A DNA stretch of 64,000 bases. Source: Psychroserpens ponticola (lineage in GTDB: Bacteria; Bacteroidota; Bacteroidia; Flavobacteriales; Flavobacteriaceae). This document shows, piece by piece, positions 1 to 9,365 of the stretch. The notes under the pieces are model-generated. The model worked only from the letters and a program-made list of their open reading frames with translations. It searched no databases and was not told where the DNA came from. Numbering within the stretch: the stretch's first letter is position 1; the number at the start of each line of letters is the position of its first letter. A program made the translations under genes and the position numbers. Location: NCBI RefSeq assembly GCF_023556315.2, contig NZ_CP116221.1:310001-374000 (forward strand), read 5' to 3'.

Positions 1-1
1 T

Positions 2-598
2 GCGACGAATGGACTAACCTTGGTAATTAATGGTAATTCTAATGATTATTTAGGAAAAGGCTTATCAGGAGCAAAGCTCGTTGTTAAAGTTCCTGATGAA
101 GCTACTATTGTTCCTGAAGAGAATATCATTATTGGAAATGTAGCATTATACGGAGCCACTTCTGGTGACGTTTATATTAATGGGAAAGCTGGAGAACGTT
201 TCTGTGTTAGGAACTCAGGAGCAAAAGCAGTAGTTGAAGGTATTGGAGATCATGGTTGTGAATATATGACTGGTGGAATTTCAGTCGTTTTAGGAGAAGT
301 AGGTCGAAATTTCGGAGCTGGAATGAGTGGAGGAATTGCTTATATATATAATTCAAAAGGAACATTTCATAAGCATTGTAATGCAGAAGGATTAAACCTT
401 GATCCTGTTACTATTCCTGAAGATATTTTTGAATTAAAAGATTTAATTGAAAATCATTACAATGCAACGCTGAGTCCATTAGCACAACGAATACTGGAAA
501 ATTGGCAAAACGAATTGCCGAAATTTGTAAAGGTTTTACCTGAAGAATACAAACAAGCATTAATTCGATTGGAACAAGAAAACACAATAAACGCATAA
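2..598 (+). CDS. gltB: Glutamate synthase large subunit, C-terminal part
   Basis: This is the 3' end of gltB; the gene enters the window already in frame at base 2 and 198 residues are visible. The piece is the C-terminal right-handed beta-helix (GXGXG) domain, which is structural and links the synthase domain to the rest of the enzyme. Diagnostic segments are GNSNDYLGKGLSGAKLVV, then NVALYGATSGDVYINGKAGERF, NSGAKAVVEGIGDHGCEYM and a final GEVGRNFGAGMSGGIAYIY. With GltD the enzyme makes two glutamates from glutamine and 2-oxoglutarate. gltD follows after 4 nt, so the two are one operon. The glutaminase and FMN domains lie outside the window and cannot be judged. Confidence 0.95.
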   Translation, partial: ATNGLTLVINGNSNDYLGKGLSGAKLVVKVPDEATIVPEENIIIGNVALYGATSGDVYINGKAGERFCVRNSGAKAVVEGIGDHGCEYMTGGISVVLGEVGRNFGAGMSGGIAYIYNSKGTFHKHCNAEGLNLDPVTIPEDIFELKDLIENHYNATLSPLAQRILENWQNELPKFVKVLPEEYKQALIRLEQENTINA

Positions 599-602
599 GA
601 CG

Positions 603-2069
603 ATGGGAAAAACTACAGGATTTTTAGAATTTGAAAGAGTTGATGAAACTTATGTAAAGGTTGAAAAACGACTGAAAAATTATAAAGAGTTTACCATTCC
701 GCTTGAGGAACGAAAACTTAAAGATCAAGGTGCAAGATGTATGGATTGTGGAATCCCATTTTGTCATAGTGGTTGTCCTTTAGGTAATCTCATACCTGAT
801 TTTAATGATAAAGTCTATCAAGGTCGATGGAAAGAAGCTGCTCAAATTTTGCATTCAACTAATAATTTTCCAGAATTTACAGGTCGATTATGTCCTGCGC
901 CTTGTGAGGAAGCGTGTGTGTTGGGAATAAATGAAGATCCAGTTTCAATTGAAAATATTGAAAAAAATATTGTAGAAACTGCTTTTGAAGAAGGCTGGAT
1001 TAAAGCAAATCCGCCAAAAACGAGAACTAATAAAAAAGTAGCAATTATTGGTTCTGGTCCTTCTGGATTGGCAGCTGCTCAACAATTAAATCGTGCTGGA
1101 CATAGTGTTACGGTTTTTGAGCGTGATGCTAAGGCTGGTGGTTTGTTGAGATATGGTATTCCCGATTTTAAGTTGGAAAAACATGTGATTGATAGGCGTT
1201 TAAGCATCTTAAAAGAAGAAGGTATTAATTTTAAAACCAATGCCAATGTTGGAAAAAATATTAGTGTTGAAACTATAAAAGCCGATTTTGATGCTGTTTT
1301 GCTTTCTGGAGGAGCAACCGTAAAACGCGAGATTCCTATTAAAGGGAATCATCTTAAAGGTGTGGTGCAAGCTATGGATTTTTTAAAATTGAATAATCAA
1401 TATGTTGATGGTTTAATTGGGTTTGAAGAAGTTATTTCAGCAAAAGATAAAAATGTCATTGTGATTGGAGGAGGTGATACTGGTTCAGATTGTATTGGTA
1501 CAAGTAATCGTCATGGTGCACATTCTGTAGTCAATTTTGAGATTTTAAGTAAGCCATCTAAAGGTCGACCAGCAAATCAACCATGGCCATATTGGCCAAT
1601 GAGATTGAAAACAACATCGTCTCATCAAGAAGGTGTTGAACGTTACTTTAGTATTTCCACTAAAGAGTTTTTAGGAGATAAAAACGGAAATTTAATCGGT
1701 TTAAAAACAGTTGAAGTGGAATGGGTTTTTAGAGAAGATGAACGGCCAGAGTTAAAAGAAATTCCAAATACAGAAAAAGAATGGAATTGTGATTTAGTCT
1801 TACTAGCACTTGGTTTTACTGGTGCTGAAAAAACACTTGCTGAGCAATTTGGATTAGAAATGGATTACCGAACCAATATCAAAGCTACAACTAAAAATTA
1901 TGCAACAAATATGAAAGGTATTTTTACAGCTGGAGATATGAGACGTGGACAATCATTAATTGTTTGGGCGATTTCTGAAGGTCGTCAGGCGGCTCATCAT
2001 ATGGATGTATTTTTAATGGGACATTCAAATTTGCCTTTAAAAGAAGATGGTGATTTACCTCGAGTATAA
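603..2069 (+). CDS. gltD: Glutamate synthase small subunit
   Basis: This 488-residue protein is the flavin/NADPH electron-input subunit of glutamate synthase. The N-terminal region carries two cysteine clusters (ARCMDCGIPFCHSGCPLGN and GRLCPAPCEEACVLG) that bind iron-sulfur clusters. A first nucleotide-binding motif GSGPSG (about residue 147) holds FAD, a second GGGDTGSDC (about 287) holds NADPH, and TAGDMRRGQSL (about 443) is the conserved C-terminal FAD segment. Length matches the family. It lies 4 nt after gltB and is followed by a strong intrinsic terminator, so it ends the operon. Electrons pass from NADPH through this subunit to the GltB active site. Confidence 0.96.
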   Translation: MGKTTGFLEFERVDETYVKVEKRLKNYKEFTIPLEERKLKDQGARCMDCGIPFCHSGCPLGNLIPDFNDKVYQGRWKEAAQILHSTNNFPEFTGRLCPAPCEEACVLGINEDPVSIENIEKNIVETAFEEGWIKANPPKTRTNKKVAIIGSGPSGLAAAQQLNRAGHSVTVFERDAKAGGLLRYGIPDFKLEKHVIDRRLSILKEEGINFKTNANVGKNISVETIKADFDAVLLSGGATVKREIPIKGNHLKGVVQAMDFLKLNNQYVDGLIGFEEVISAKDKNVIVIGGGDTGSDCIGTSNRHGAHSVVNFEILSKPSKGRPANQPWPYWPMRLKTTSSHQEGVERYFSISTKEFLGDKNGNLIGLKTVEVEWVFREDERPELKEIPNTEKEWNCDLVLLALGFTGAEKTLAEQFGLEMDYRTNIKATTKNYATNMKGIFTAGDMRRGQSLIVWAISEGRQAAHHMDVFLMGHSNLPLKEDGDLPRV

Positions 2070-2091
2070 ACTAAAATAGTCTTAACGTATT

Positions 2092-2120
2092 AAACCTTCC
2101 GTAATAGGAAGGTTTTTTTT
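2092..2120 (+). terminator. Intrinsic terminator after gltBD
   Basis: A perfect 9-bp stem (AAACCTTCC / GGAAGGTTT) with a 6-nt loop is followed by an unbroken run of T. It sits 23 nt past the gltD stop and separates gltBD from the ilv genes. Confidence 0.93.
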
Positions 2121-2295
2121 GTAAAAAATTATCACTTTTGAACATCATATAAACGTGATGGTAATTATCTAAAAGTCAAGTGTTTAAATGCGAGATATTG
2201 TTCTTGGGTTTAGCCTGTTTAAAGGTGTGTAAATTATCAAAGTCTGTCAATAAAGTAAATTAGACCAATCAAGTATACGTTTCCAAAATAAAATA

Positions 2296-3975
2296 ATGAA
2301 TCAACTAAATAAATACAGTAAAACAGTAACTCAAGACCCTACGCAACCAGCTGCTCAAGCGATGCTTCATGCTATCGGATTAACAAAAGAAGATTTTAAT
2401 AAACCCATCGTTGGAATTGCTAGTACTGGGTATGAAGGCAACCCTTGTAATATGCATCTTAATGATTTGGCGAAATTGGTCAAACAAGGCACAAAAAATG
2501 AAGATGTCATCGGATTGATTTTTAATACCATTGGAGTGAGTGATGGTATTTCTATGGGTACACCAGGAATGCGTTACTCTTTGCCTTCTCGTGATATTAT
2601 TGCCGATTCTATGGAGACTGTGGTACAAGCGATGAGTTATGATGGATTGATAACTGTTGTTGGTTGTGATAAAAATATGCCTGGTGCATTAATGGCTATG
2701 ATTCGATTAAATAGACCAAGTATTTTGGTCTATGGAGGTACCATTGATTCAGGCTGTCATAATGGGAAAAAACTGGATGTTGTTTCTGCTTTTGAAGCTT
2801 GGGGAAGTAAGGTTGCTGGCACAATTACCGAAAATGAATATCAAAGCATCGTTGAAAAAGCATGTCCTGGAGCTGGCGCTTGTGGCGGAATGTATACCGC
2901 AAATACAATGGCATCTGCAATTGAAGCTTTAGGTATGGCATTGCCATTTAATTCTTCAAATCCTGCATTGAGTGATGTCAAGAAACAAGAATCGGTTAAA
3001 GCTGGTGAAGCATTACATTTACTTTTAGAAAAAGATATTAAGCCTTCAGATATCATTACGCGTAAGTCATTAGAAAATGCTGTGCGATTAGTGACAATTT
3101 TAGGAGGTTCTACCAATGCGGTATTACATTTCTTAGCCATTGCAAGAGCGGCTCAAATAGATTTTACTTTAAAAGATTTTCAAGATATAAGTGATAATAC
3201 GCCATTCTTAGCCGATTTAAAGCCTAGTGGTAAATACCTGATGGAAGATGTCCATGCAGTTGGTGGTATTCCTGCAGTATTAAAATATCTTTTGAAAAAA
3301 GGACTCATTCATGGTGATTGTTTAACCGTTACAGGAAAAACAATAGCTGAAAATTTATTAGATGTCGATGATTTAAAAGATGGTCAAGATGTCATAAAAC
3401 CTATTGAAGAACCGATTAAAGTTTCTGGACATTTAAGAATGCTCTATGGAAATTTAGCAACGGAAGGAAGCGTGGCTAAAATTACTGGAAAAGAAGGATT
3501 AAGCTTTAAAGGAAAAGCAAAAGTCTTCGAAGGTGAGTATGCTGCAAATGATGGAATTAGAGATGGTGAAGTTGAAAAAGGAGATGTCATTGTTATTCGT
3601 TATGAAGGCCCAAAAGGAGGTCCTGGAATGCCAGAGATGTTAAAGCCTACTGCTGCTATTATGGGAGCAGGTTTAGGTAAGGATGTGGCTTTAATTACCG
3701 ATGGAAGATTTTCAGGTGGAACGCATGGTTTTGTTGTTGGTCATATCACTCCGGAAGCTCAAGAAGGTGGAACTATTGCGTTAATTAAAGATGGAGATAT
3801 AATTACTATTGACGCTGAAACAAATACTATTTCAGTAGAAGTTTCAAATGAAGAATTGAAAAAGAGAAGACGACATTGGAAAGCACCAGAATTGAAATTT
3901 GAACGTGGTGTATTATATAAATATGCAAAAACAGTATCATCTGCTTCTAAAGGCTGTGTTACTGATGAATTCTAA
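2296..3975 (+). CDS. ilvD: Dihydroxy-acid dehydratase
   Basis: IlvD removes water from 2,3-dihydroxy-isovalerate and 2,3-dihydroxy-3-methylvalerate, the step shared by valine and isoleucine synthesis. The 559-residue length is normal. The three cysteines that hold the iron-sulfur cluster are visible: GNPCNMH (about residue 52), GCDKNMPG (about 124) and [14 protein letters not shown] (about 196). C-terminal KGGPGMPEM and [11 protein letters not shown] segments are also typical. It is the first gene of a five-gene ilv cluster. About 175 nt of leader lie between the gltD terminator and this start; see the separate note on a possible mini-ORF there. Confidence 0.96.
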   Translation: MNQLNKYSKTVTQDPTQPAAQAMLHAIGLTKEDFNKPIVGIASTGYEGNPCNMHLNDLAKLVKQGTKNEDVIGLIFNTIGVSDGISMGTPGMRYSLPSRDIIADSMETVVQAMSYDGLITVVGCDKNMPGALMAMIRLNRPSILVYGGTIDSGCHNGKKLDVVSAFEAWGSKVAGTITENEYQSIVEKACPGAGACGGMYTANTMASAIEALGMALPFNSSNPALSDVKKQESVKAGEALHLLLEKDIKPSDIITRKSLENAVRLVTILGGSTNAVLHFLAIARAAQIDFTLKDFQDISDNTPFLADLKPSGKYLMEDVHAVGGIPAVLKYLLKKGLIHGDCLTVTGKTIAENLLDVDDLKDGQDVIKPIEEPIKVSGHLRMLYGNLATEGSVAKITGKEGLSFKGKAKVFEGEYAANDGIRDGEVEKGDVIVIRYEGPKGGPGMPEMLKPTAAIMGAGLGKDVALITDGRFSGGTHGFVVGHITPEAQEGGTIALIKDGDIITIDAETNTISVEVSNEELKKRRRHWKAPELKFERGVLYKYAKTVSSASKGCVTDEF

Positions 3976-3997
3976 TAACAAATAATCAATAGAGAAA

Positions 3998-4027
3998 TGG
4001 CACCTTGAGCGTAGTTGAAAGGTTTCA
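3998..4027 (+). repeat. Short palindromic repeat (type B) between ilvD and ilvB
   Basis: The segment ACCTTGAGCGTAGTTGAAAGGT is an imperfect inverted repeat of the kind scattered between genes in this window (type B, typical form TCATTCNGAG...CNGAATCT). It sits just before ilvB and probably forms a small RNA hairpin between the two cistrons. Ends are approximate. Confidence 0.55.
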
Positions 4028-4040
4028 AAAATAATATGAG

Positions 4041-5777
4041 ATGAAAGAAACTCAAACCTTAAAAAATAAAGAAAAGTCAAAAAAAGTTACAGAACGTATT
4101 TCAGGTAGTGAAGCTGTTATAAAATGCTTATTAGCTGAAGGTGTAGATATACTTTATGGTTATCCTGGAGGCGCAATTATGCCTGTTTATGATGAATTAT
4201 ATAAATATCAAGATAAAATTCATCATGTCTTAACGCGACATGAACAAGGTGCAACACATTCAGCCCAAGGTTATGCTAGAATTTCTGGAAAAGTTGGTGT
4301 TGCAATAGCAACATCAGGACCTGGAGCAACTAATTTAATTACTGGTATTGCTGATGCACAAATAGATTCTACACCAATGGTTTGTATCACTGGCCAAGTA
4401 GGTTCTCATTTATTAGGAAGTGATGCGTTTCAGGAAACTGATATCGTCGGAATTTCTACTCCTGTTACCAAATGGAATCATCAAATTACAAAAGCTTCAG
4501 AGATTCCAGAGGTTTTCGCAAAAGCATTCTACATTGCTAAAAGTGGAAGACCTGGACCTGTTTTAATTGATATTACTAAAGATGCTCAGTTTGAAGAGTT
4601 TGATTTTTCTTATGAAAAATGTACAGGAATACGAAGTTATATTCCAGTACCAGATACTAACGAAAATGATTTAAATGCAGCAGCTGAATTAATCAATAAC
4701 GCTAAGAAGCCAATGATAGTTTGGGGACAAGGTGTTATTTTAGGCGAAGCTGAAGAAGAGTTTAAAGCCGTTATTGAGAAAGCTGGAATTCCTTCTGCTT
4801 GGACGATTTTAGGTGCTTCAGCGATTCCTACGTCTCATTCTTTAAATGTTGGGATGGTAGGAATGCATGGCAATTATGCACCTAATGTATTAACAAATCA
4901 ATGTGATGTGTTAATTGCAATCGGAATGCGTTTTGACGATCGTGTTACTGGAAATTTAGAAAGCTACGCTAAGCAAGCTAAAATAATTCATTTTGAGATT
5001 GATCCAGCCGAAGTTGATAAAAATGTAAAAACTGATGTTGCCGTTTTAGGTAATGCTAAAGCAAGTTTAAGAGCCTTATTACCATTATTAAATACAAATT
5101 CTCATAAGGAATGGCTTCAAAAGTTTAAAGATTTATACAACATAGAATATGAAAAAGTTATAAAAGATGACTTGCATCCTACAAAGGAAGGACTGACTAT
5201 GGGAGAAGTATTGAAAGAAATCAATATGCAAACTAAAGGTGAAGCTGCTATTGTGAGTGATGTTGGTCAGCATCAAATGATTGCTTGTCGTTATGCAGAT
5301 TTTAAGACAACTAAAAGTAATATTACATCTGGTGGTTTAGGAACAATGGGATTTGCACTTCCTGCTGCAATTGGAGCAAAAATGGCAGCGCCAGAAAGAG
5401 AAGTTGTTATGATTGCTGGTGATGGTGGATATCAAATGACTATTCAAGAGTTGGGTACTATTTTTCAACAAAAAGTTCCAGTGAAAATTGTGGTATTGAA
5501 TAATGAATTTCTCGGAATGGTGCGTCAATGGCAACAACTATTTTTTGATAAACGTTATGCATCTACAGAAATGACAAATCCAGATTTTGTAGCGATTGCA
5601 AAAGGTTATCATATAGATGCAAAAAAAGTTGTAGAACGAAAAGATTTAAAAGCTGCTGTTAAAGAAATGATAGATTGTGATGGTCCGTATTTTTTAGAGG
5701 TTTGTGTTGAAAAGGAAGGTAATGTATTTCCTATGATACCAACTGGAGCAAGTGTTTCAGATATAAGATTAGAATAA
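4041..5777 (+). CDS. ilvB: Acetolactate synthase, large (catalytic) subunit
   Basis: This ThDP enzyme condenses pyruvate with pyruvate or 2-oxobutyrate, the first committed step to valine and isoleucine. Domains run in the standard order: N-terminal pyrimidine-binding domain with the catalytic glutamate in RHEQGATHSAQGYAR (about residue 75), a central FAD/Rossmann-like domain, and a C-terminal pyrophosphate-binding domain with GDGGYQ (Gly460-Asp461-Gly462) and the Asn pair of LNNEFLGMVRQWQ. Length (578) is normal. The start chosen is the first ATG giving an open frame; an ATG 5 nt earlier is closed at once by a stop. The regulatory subunit ilvN follows after a 170-nt gap occupied by repeats. 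Confidence 0.95.
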   Translation: MKETQTLKNKEKSKKVTERISGSEAVIKCLLAEGVDILYGYPGGAIMPVYDELYKYQDKIHHVLTRHEQGATHSAQGYARISGKVGVAIATSGPGATNLITGIADAQIDSTPMVCITGQVGSHLLGSDAFQETDIVGISTPVTKWNHQITKASEIPEVFAKAFYIAKSGRPGPVLIDITKDAQFEEFDFSYEKCTGIRSYIPVPDTNENDLNAAAELINNAKKPMIVWGQGVILGEAEEEFKAVIEKAGIPSAWTILGASAIPTSHSLNVGMVGMHGNYAPNVLTNQCDVLIAIGMRFDDRVTGNLESYAKQAKIIHFEIDPAEVDKNVKTDVAVLGNAKASLRALLPLLNTNSHKEWLQKFKDLYNIEYEKVIKDDLHPTKEGLTMGEVLKEINMQTKGEAAIVSDVGQHQMIACRYADFKTTKSNITSGGLGTMGFALPAAIGAKMAAPEREVVMIAGDGGYQMTIQELGTIFQQKVPVKIVVLNNEFLGMVRQWQQLFFDKRYASTEMTNPDFVAIAKGYHIDAKKVVERKDLKAAVKEMIDCDGPYFLEVCVEKEGNVFPMIPTGASVSDIRLE

Positions 5778-5894
5778 CGTCAGTTCGAGTGAATTTCAAA
5801 GAAATATAACAGATTTAAAATTTGTATCGAGAACAGTTAGAGCAACTTCTCGATAAAATTTTATGTCGTTCTTCAACAAAATCACTAGAAGTGA
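5778..5894. repeat. Pair of inverted palindromic repeats (type A) between ilvB and ilvN
   Basis: A forward type-A element (5778-5834) begins CGTCAGTTCGAGTGA and ends GTATCGAGAAC. A second copy (5846-5894) lies in the opposite direction, beginning CTTCTCGATA and ending TCACTAGAAGTGAC. The two ends are complementary, so an ilvB-ilvN transcript would form a long stem-loop here. The same element occurs in the paa operon gaps at 60398, 60825, 61725, 62336 and 63273. Confidence 0.8.
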
Positions 5895-5947
5895 CAAATG
5901 AATAAGAATTTAAAGCTAATGGAAAAACAGCTAAAAGTTTAAATAGA

Positions 5948-6478
5948 ATGGATACAGAAATAAAACAATATACAGTTTCAGTTTATACAGAAAATAATAT
6001 CGGATTGTTGAATAGAATTTCTGCTATTTTTCAAAGACGACATATTAATATTGAAAGCTTAAACACTTCGCCTTCTGAAATTGAAGGAGTTTCAAGATTC
6101 ACAATTGTGATTAATATAACCGAATCTCAAATGAAGAAAATTCAAGGTCAGATTGAAAAACAAGTTGAAGTTATAAAGGCATATTATCATACTGAAGACG
6201 AAACAATTTATCAGGAATCTTGCTTGTTTAAAATCAAGTCCGATTTATTATTTGATGAGCGCCAAATTCAGAATATCATTAAAGAAAGCAACGCCAGAAT
6301 CGTCACTGTAAATAAAGAGTTTTTCGTTCTTGAGAAATCAGGAAGAACACAAGAAATAGAATTATTATACCGAGAATTAAGTGTCTTTGGAATTATGCAA
6401 TTTACACGTTCAGGACGTATTGCTGTTACTAAAGATGAAATGAAAATATCAACAATGCTAGAAGCATTTCAACATTAA
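5948..6478 (+). CDS. ilvN: Acetolactate synthase, small (regulatory) subunit
   Basis: This 176-residue protein has an N-terminal ACT domain ([20 protein letters not shown], then the turn [10 protein letters not shown], residues about 9-80). A C-terminal ALS_ss_C-type domain follows, with [19 protein letters not shown] near the end. It binds the catalytic subunit and normally gives valine feedback. Length fits the IlvH/IlvN family. The ATG used is the first after the repeat block and leaves the ACT domain intact. ilvC follows almost at once, so the two are co-transcribed. Confidence 0.93.
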   Translation: MDTEIKQYTVSVYTENNIGLLNRISAIFQRRHINIESLNTSPSEIEGVSRFTIVINITESQMKKIQGQIEKQVEVIKAYYHTEDETIYQESCLFKIKSDLLFDERQIQNIIKESNARIVTVNKEFFVLEKSGRTQEIELLYRELSVFGIMQFTRSGRIAVTKDEMKISTMLEAFQH

Positions 6479-6489
6479 AATTGAAAAAA

Positions 6490-7986
6490 ATGTCAAATTA
6501 TTTTAACACATTACCATTAAGAGAACAATTAGAGCAATTAGGAAAGTGTCGTTTTATGGATGCTTCAGAATTTGAAGATGGCGTAAAAGCGCTCAAGGGA
6601 AAGAAAATCGTTATTGTTGGTTGTGGCGCACAAGGTCTTAATCAAGGCCTAAATATGAGAGATTCTGGATTAAATATTTCTTATACACTACGTCAAATTG
6701 CAATAGATGAAAAGCGTGATTCCTATATGAATGCAACCTCTAACGGATTTAATGTTGGCACCTATGACGAATTAATTCCAACAGCAGATTTAGTGTTGAA
6801 CTTAACACCAGATAAACAGCATACTAATGTTGTAAAAACGATTATGCCTTTGATGAAAAAAGGAGCGACATTAAGTTATTCTCATGGTTTTAATATTGTT
6901 GAAGAAGGGCTGCAAATTCGTGAAGATTTAACGGTAATTATGGTTGCTCCAAAATGTCCTGGTAGTGAAGTTCGTGAAGAGTATAAACGCGGATTTGGAG
7001 TGCCAACTCTAACTGCTGTTCACCCAAATAATGATCCTGAAGGCAAAGGTTGGGTTCAAGCTAAAGCTTATGCAGTAGCAACTGGTGGACATAAAGCTGG
7101 TGTTTTAGAATCGTCTTTTGTCGCTGAAGTAAAATCAGATTTAATGGGAGAACAAACCATCTTATGTGGTTTATTACAAACAGGAGCAATTCTATCTTTT
7201 GATAAAATGGTTGAAGAAGGCATCGAGCCAGGATATGCTGCTAAGTTAATTCAGTTTGGTTGGGAAACAATTACTGAAGCTTTAAAACATGGTGGAATTA
7301 CCAATATGATGGATCGTTTATCAAATCCAGCAAAAATAAAAGCTTTTGAATTATCTGAAGAGTTAAAAGGAATTATGCGTCCATTATTTGAAAAACACAT
7401 GGATGATATCATCTCTGGTCATTTCTCAAAAACCATGATGGAAGATTGGGCAAATGATGATGTCAATCTTCTAAAATGGAGAGCTGCAACTGGTGAAACC
7501 GCTTTTGAAAAAACAGCGTTAACGTCAGAACATATCTCTGAACAAGAGTATTTTGATCATGGTGTGTTATTGGTAGCTTTTGTGAAATCTGGTGTTGAAT
7601 TGGCTTTCGAAACGATGGTAAGTGCAGGTATTATTGAAGATTCAGCTTATTATGAATCGTTGCATGAATTACCATTAATTGCAAATACAATTGCTAGAAA
7701 GAAATTATTTGAAATGAATAGAGTTATTTCTGATACAGCAGAATATGGCTGTTATTTATTTGATCATGCCTGTAAACCATTGTTGACTGATTTTATGAAA
7801 ACAGTAGATACATCTATTATCGGAACTCTATTTTCTAAAACAAATGGTGTTGATAATATTGAATTAATTGCTGTAAATGATGCGATAAGAAATCATCCAA
7901 TTGAATCCGTTGGACAACGTTTACGTGAAGCAATGACAGCAATGAAAGTGATTAAAACTACAACTGAAGATTCAGTATTAGCTTAA
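6490..7986 (+). CDS. ilvC: Ketol-acid reductoisomerase, class II (long form)
   Basis: IlvC isomerises and reduces 2-acetolactate and 2-aceto-2-hydroxybutyrate with NAD(P)H. The N-terminal Rossmann motif is [17 protein letters not shown] (about residues 40-55). The 498-residue length, with a doubled C-terminal knotted domain (E-rich helices around [13 protein letters not shown] and again around [14 protein letters not shown]), marks it as the class II, E. coli-like form rather than the roughly 330-residue class I form. The ATG at 6490 is preferred to an in-frame TTG at 6481, because the family starts close to [11 protein letters not shown]. Confidence 0.95.
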   Translation: MSNYFNTLPLREQLEQLGKCRFMDASEFEDGVKALKGKKIVIVGCGAQGLNQGLNMRDSGLNISYTLRQIAIDEKRDSYMNATSNGFNVGTYDELIPTADLVLNLTPDKQHTNVVKTIMPLMKKGATLSYSHGFNIVEEGLQIREDLTVIMVAPKCPGSEVREEYKRGFGVPTLTAVHPNNDPEGKGWVQAKAYAVATGGHKAGVLESSFVAEVKSDLMGEQTILCGLLQTGAILSFDKMVEEGIEPGYAAKLIQFGWETITEALKHGGITNMMDRLSNPAKIKAFELSEELKGIMRPLFEKHMDDIISGHFSKTMMEDWANDDVNLLKWRAATGETAFEKTALTSEHISEQEYFDHGVLLVAFVKSGVELAFETMVSAGIIEDSAYYESLHELPLIANTIARKKLFEMNRVISDTAEYGCYLFDHACKPLLTDFMKTVDTSIIGTLFSKTNGVDNIELIAVNDAIRNHPIESVGQRLREAMTAMKVIKTTTEDSVLA

Positions 7987-8027
7987 ATAAATCTTGGTAC
8001 TCTTAATTTGTTTCAGGATCTCATTAC

Positions 8028-9296
8028 ATGGAAAATACCACAACGACATATAGACCTACACTTAAAGCTGTTGAAGAAGCTGCTGAAAAATTAAAAGGGA
8101 TTGCATCTGTAACGCCTTTGATTAAAAATGCGCAATATTCGAAACAGTTTGGAGCTAATATTTTTTTTAAAAGAGAAGATTTACAGGAAGTTCGCTCTTA
8201 CAAAATTCGTGGTGCTTATAATAAAATTTCATCTTTAAGTTTGTCTCAAATTGAAAATGAAATTGTCTGCGCTAGTGCAGGAAATCACGCACAAGGTTTT
8301 GCGCTTTCGTGTAAATTATTAAAAATTAAAGGTACTATTTTTATGCCTTCACCTACGCCTAATCAAAAAATTGAACAGGTAAATATGTTCGGCGAAGAGT
8401 ATGTGAATGTTGTTTTAATTGGAGATACATTTGACGACGCATATCATGCAGCAATGCAAGAATGCGAACGTTTAAATAAAACATTTATTCATCCGTTTAA
8501 TGACGAGAAAGTTATAGAAGGTCAGGCAACCGTTGGTTTAGAAATTATAGCTCAGGCTGAATTACACCCAATTCATTATGTGTTCTTGCCTGTTGGTGGT
8601 GGTGGACTTGCTGCTGGTGTTTCATCAGTTTTTAAAATTTTATCACCGCAAACTAAAATTATTAGCGTAGAGCCAAAAGGAGCGTCTTCAATGTTAACGT
8701 CAATTAGAGCAAATAAAAATATTGAATTAAAAACGATAGATAATTTTGTAGATGGAGCTGCTGTTAAGCGTGTTGGTGATTTAAACTTTGCGATTTGTAA
8801 AGAGACACTGCATCGTGTTGTTGAAGTTGAAGAAGGAAAGGTTTGCCAGACCATTCTAGACTTATACAATAAAGAAGCAATCGTTGTTGAACCAGCAGGA
8901 GCTTTGAGTCTTTGTGCTCTAGAGCAATTTTCAGAAGAAATTAAAGGTAAAAATGTGGTTTGTATTATTAGTGGAAGTAATAATGACATTACAAGAACGG
9001 CTGAAATTAAAGAACGTGCATTACTTTATGCCAACCTTAAACATTACTTTATTATTAAGTTTCCACAACGAACAGGAGCTTTGAGAGATTTCGTTGTAGA
9101 TATATTAGGTCCAACAGATGATATTACTCATTTTGAATATACAAAAAAAGCAAACCGAGAAAATGATGTTGCTGTTGTTGGATTGGAATTAAAAGATCCG
9201 AATGACTTATCGCCTTTAATTACTAAAATGAAACTCCATAACTTTTATGGTGATTACCTTAACGACAAACCGGATTTGTTTCAGTTTTTGGTATAA
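8028..9296 (+). CDS. ilvA: Threonine dehydratase (biosynthetic)
   Basis: IlvA deaminates threonine to 2-oxobutyrate, which feeds isoleucine synthesis. The PLP lysine is in VRSYKIRGAYNK and the glycine loop for the PLP phosphate is VGGGGLAAG. After the catalytic domain (to about residue 330) there is one ACT-like regulatory domain (YFIIKFPQRTGALRDFVVDILG). The total of 422 residues therefore corresponds to the one-ACT-domain form, not the two-domain E. coli form of about 514. It ends the ilv cluster and is followed by a bidirectional terminator. Confidence 0.93.
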   Translation: MENTTTTYRPTLKAVEEAAEKLKGIASVTPLIKNAQYSKQFGANIFFKREDLQEVRSYKIRGAYNKISSLSLSQIENEIVCASAGNHAQGFALSCKLLKIKGTIFMPSPTPNQKIEQVNMFGEEYVNVVLIGDTFDDAYHAAMQECERLNKTFIHPFNDEKVIEGQATVGLEIIAQAELHPIHYVFLPVGGGGLAAGVSSVFKILSPQTKIISVEPKGASSMLTSIRANKNIELKTIDNFVDGAAVKRVGDLNFAICKETLHRVVEVEEGKVCQTILDLYNKEAIVVEPAGALSLCALEQFSEEIKGKNVVCIISGSNNDITRTAEIKERALLYANLKHYFIIKFPQRTGALRDFVVDILGPTDDITHFEYTKKANRENDVAVVGLELKDPNDLSPLITKMKLHNFYGDYLNDKPDLFQFLV

Positions 9297-9297
9297 T

Positions 9298-9325
9298 AAA
9301 AAAGCATCTGAAAACAGATGCTTTT
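9298..9325. terminator. Bidirectional terminator between ilvA and leuB
   Basis: AAAAAAGCATCTG, a 4-nt A loop, then CAGATGCTTTT forms a perfect stem with A and T tracts on the two sides. It can therefore stop both the ilv transcript (plus strand) and the leu transcript (minus strand), whose genes converge here. Confidence 0.92.
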
Positions 9326-9365
9326 ACAATTCCACTACAATTAATAGACTTTTACCCTTAAAATT

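Noticed and set aside
2841-3140. Open frames on the opposite strand of ilvD and of many other genes
   Set aside because: They overlap well-identified genes, show no family resemblance and are explained as mirror frames of real coding sequence.
8000-8027. Type B repeat before ilvA
   Set aside because: TTTCAGGATCTCATTA looks like the right half of a type B element, but the left half is too degraded to call it a feature.
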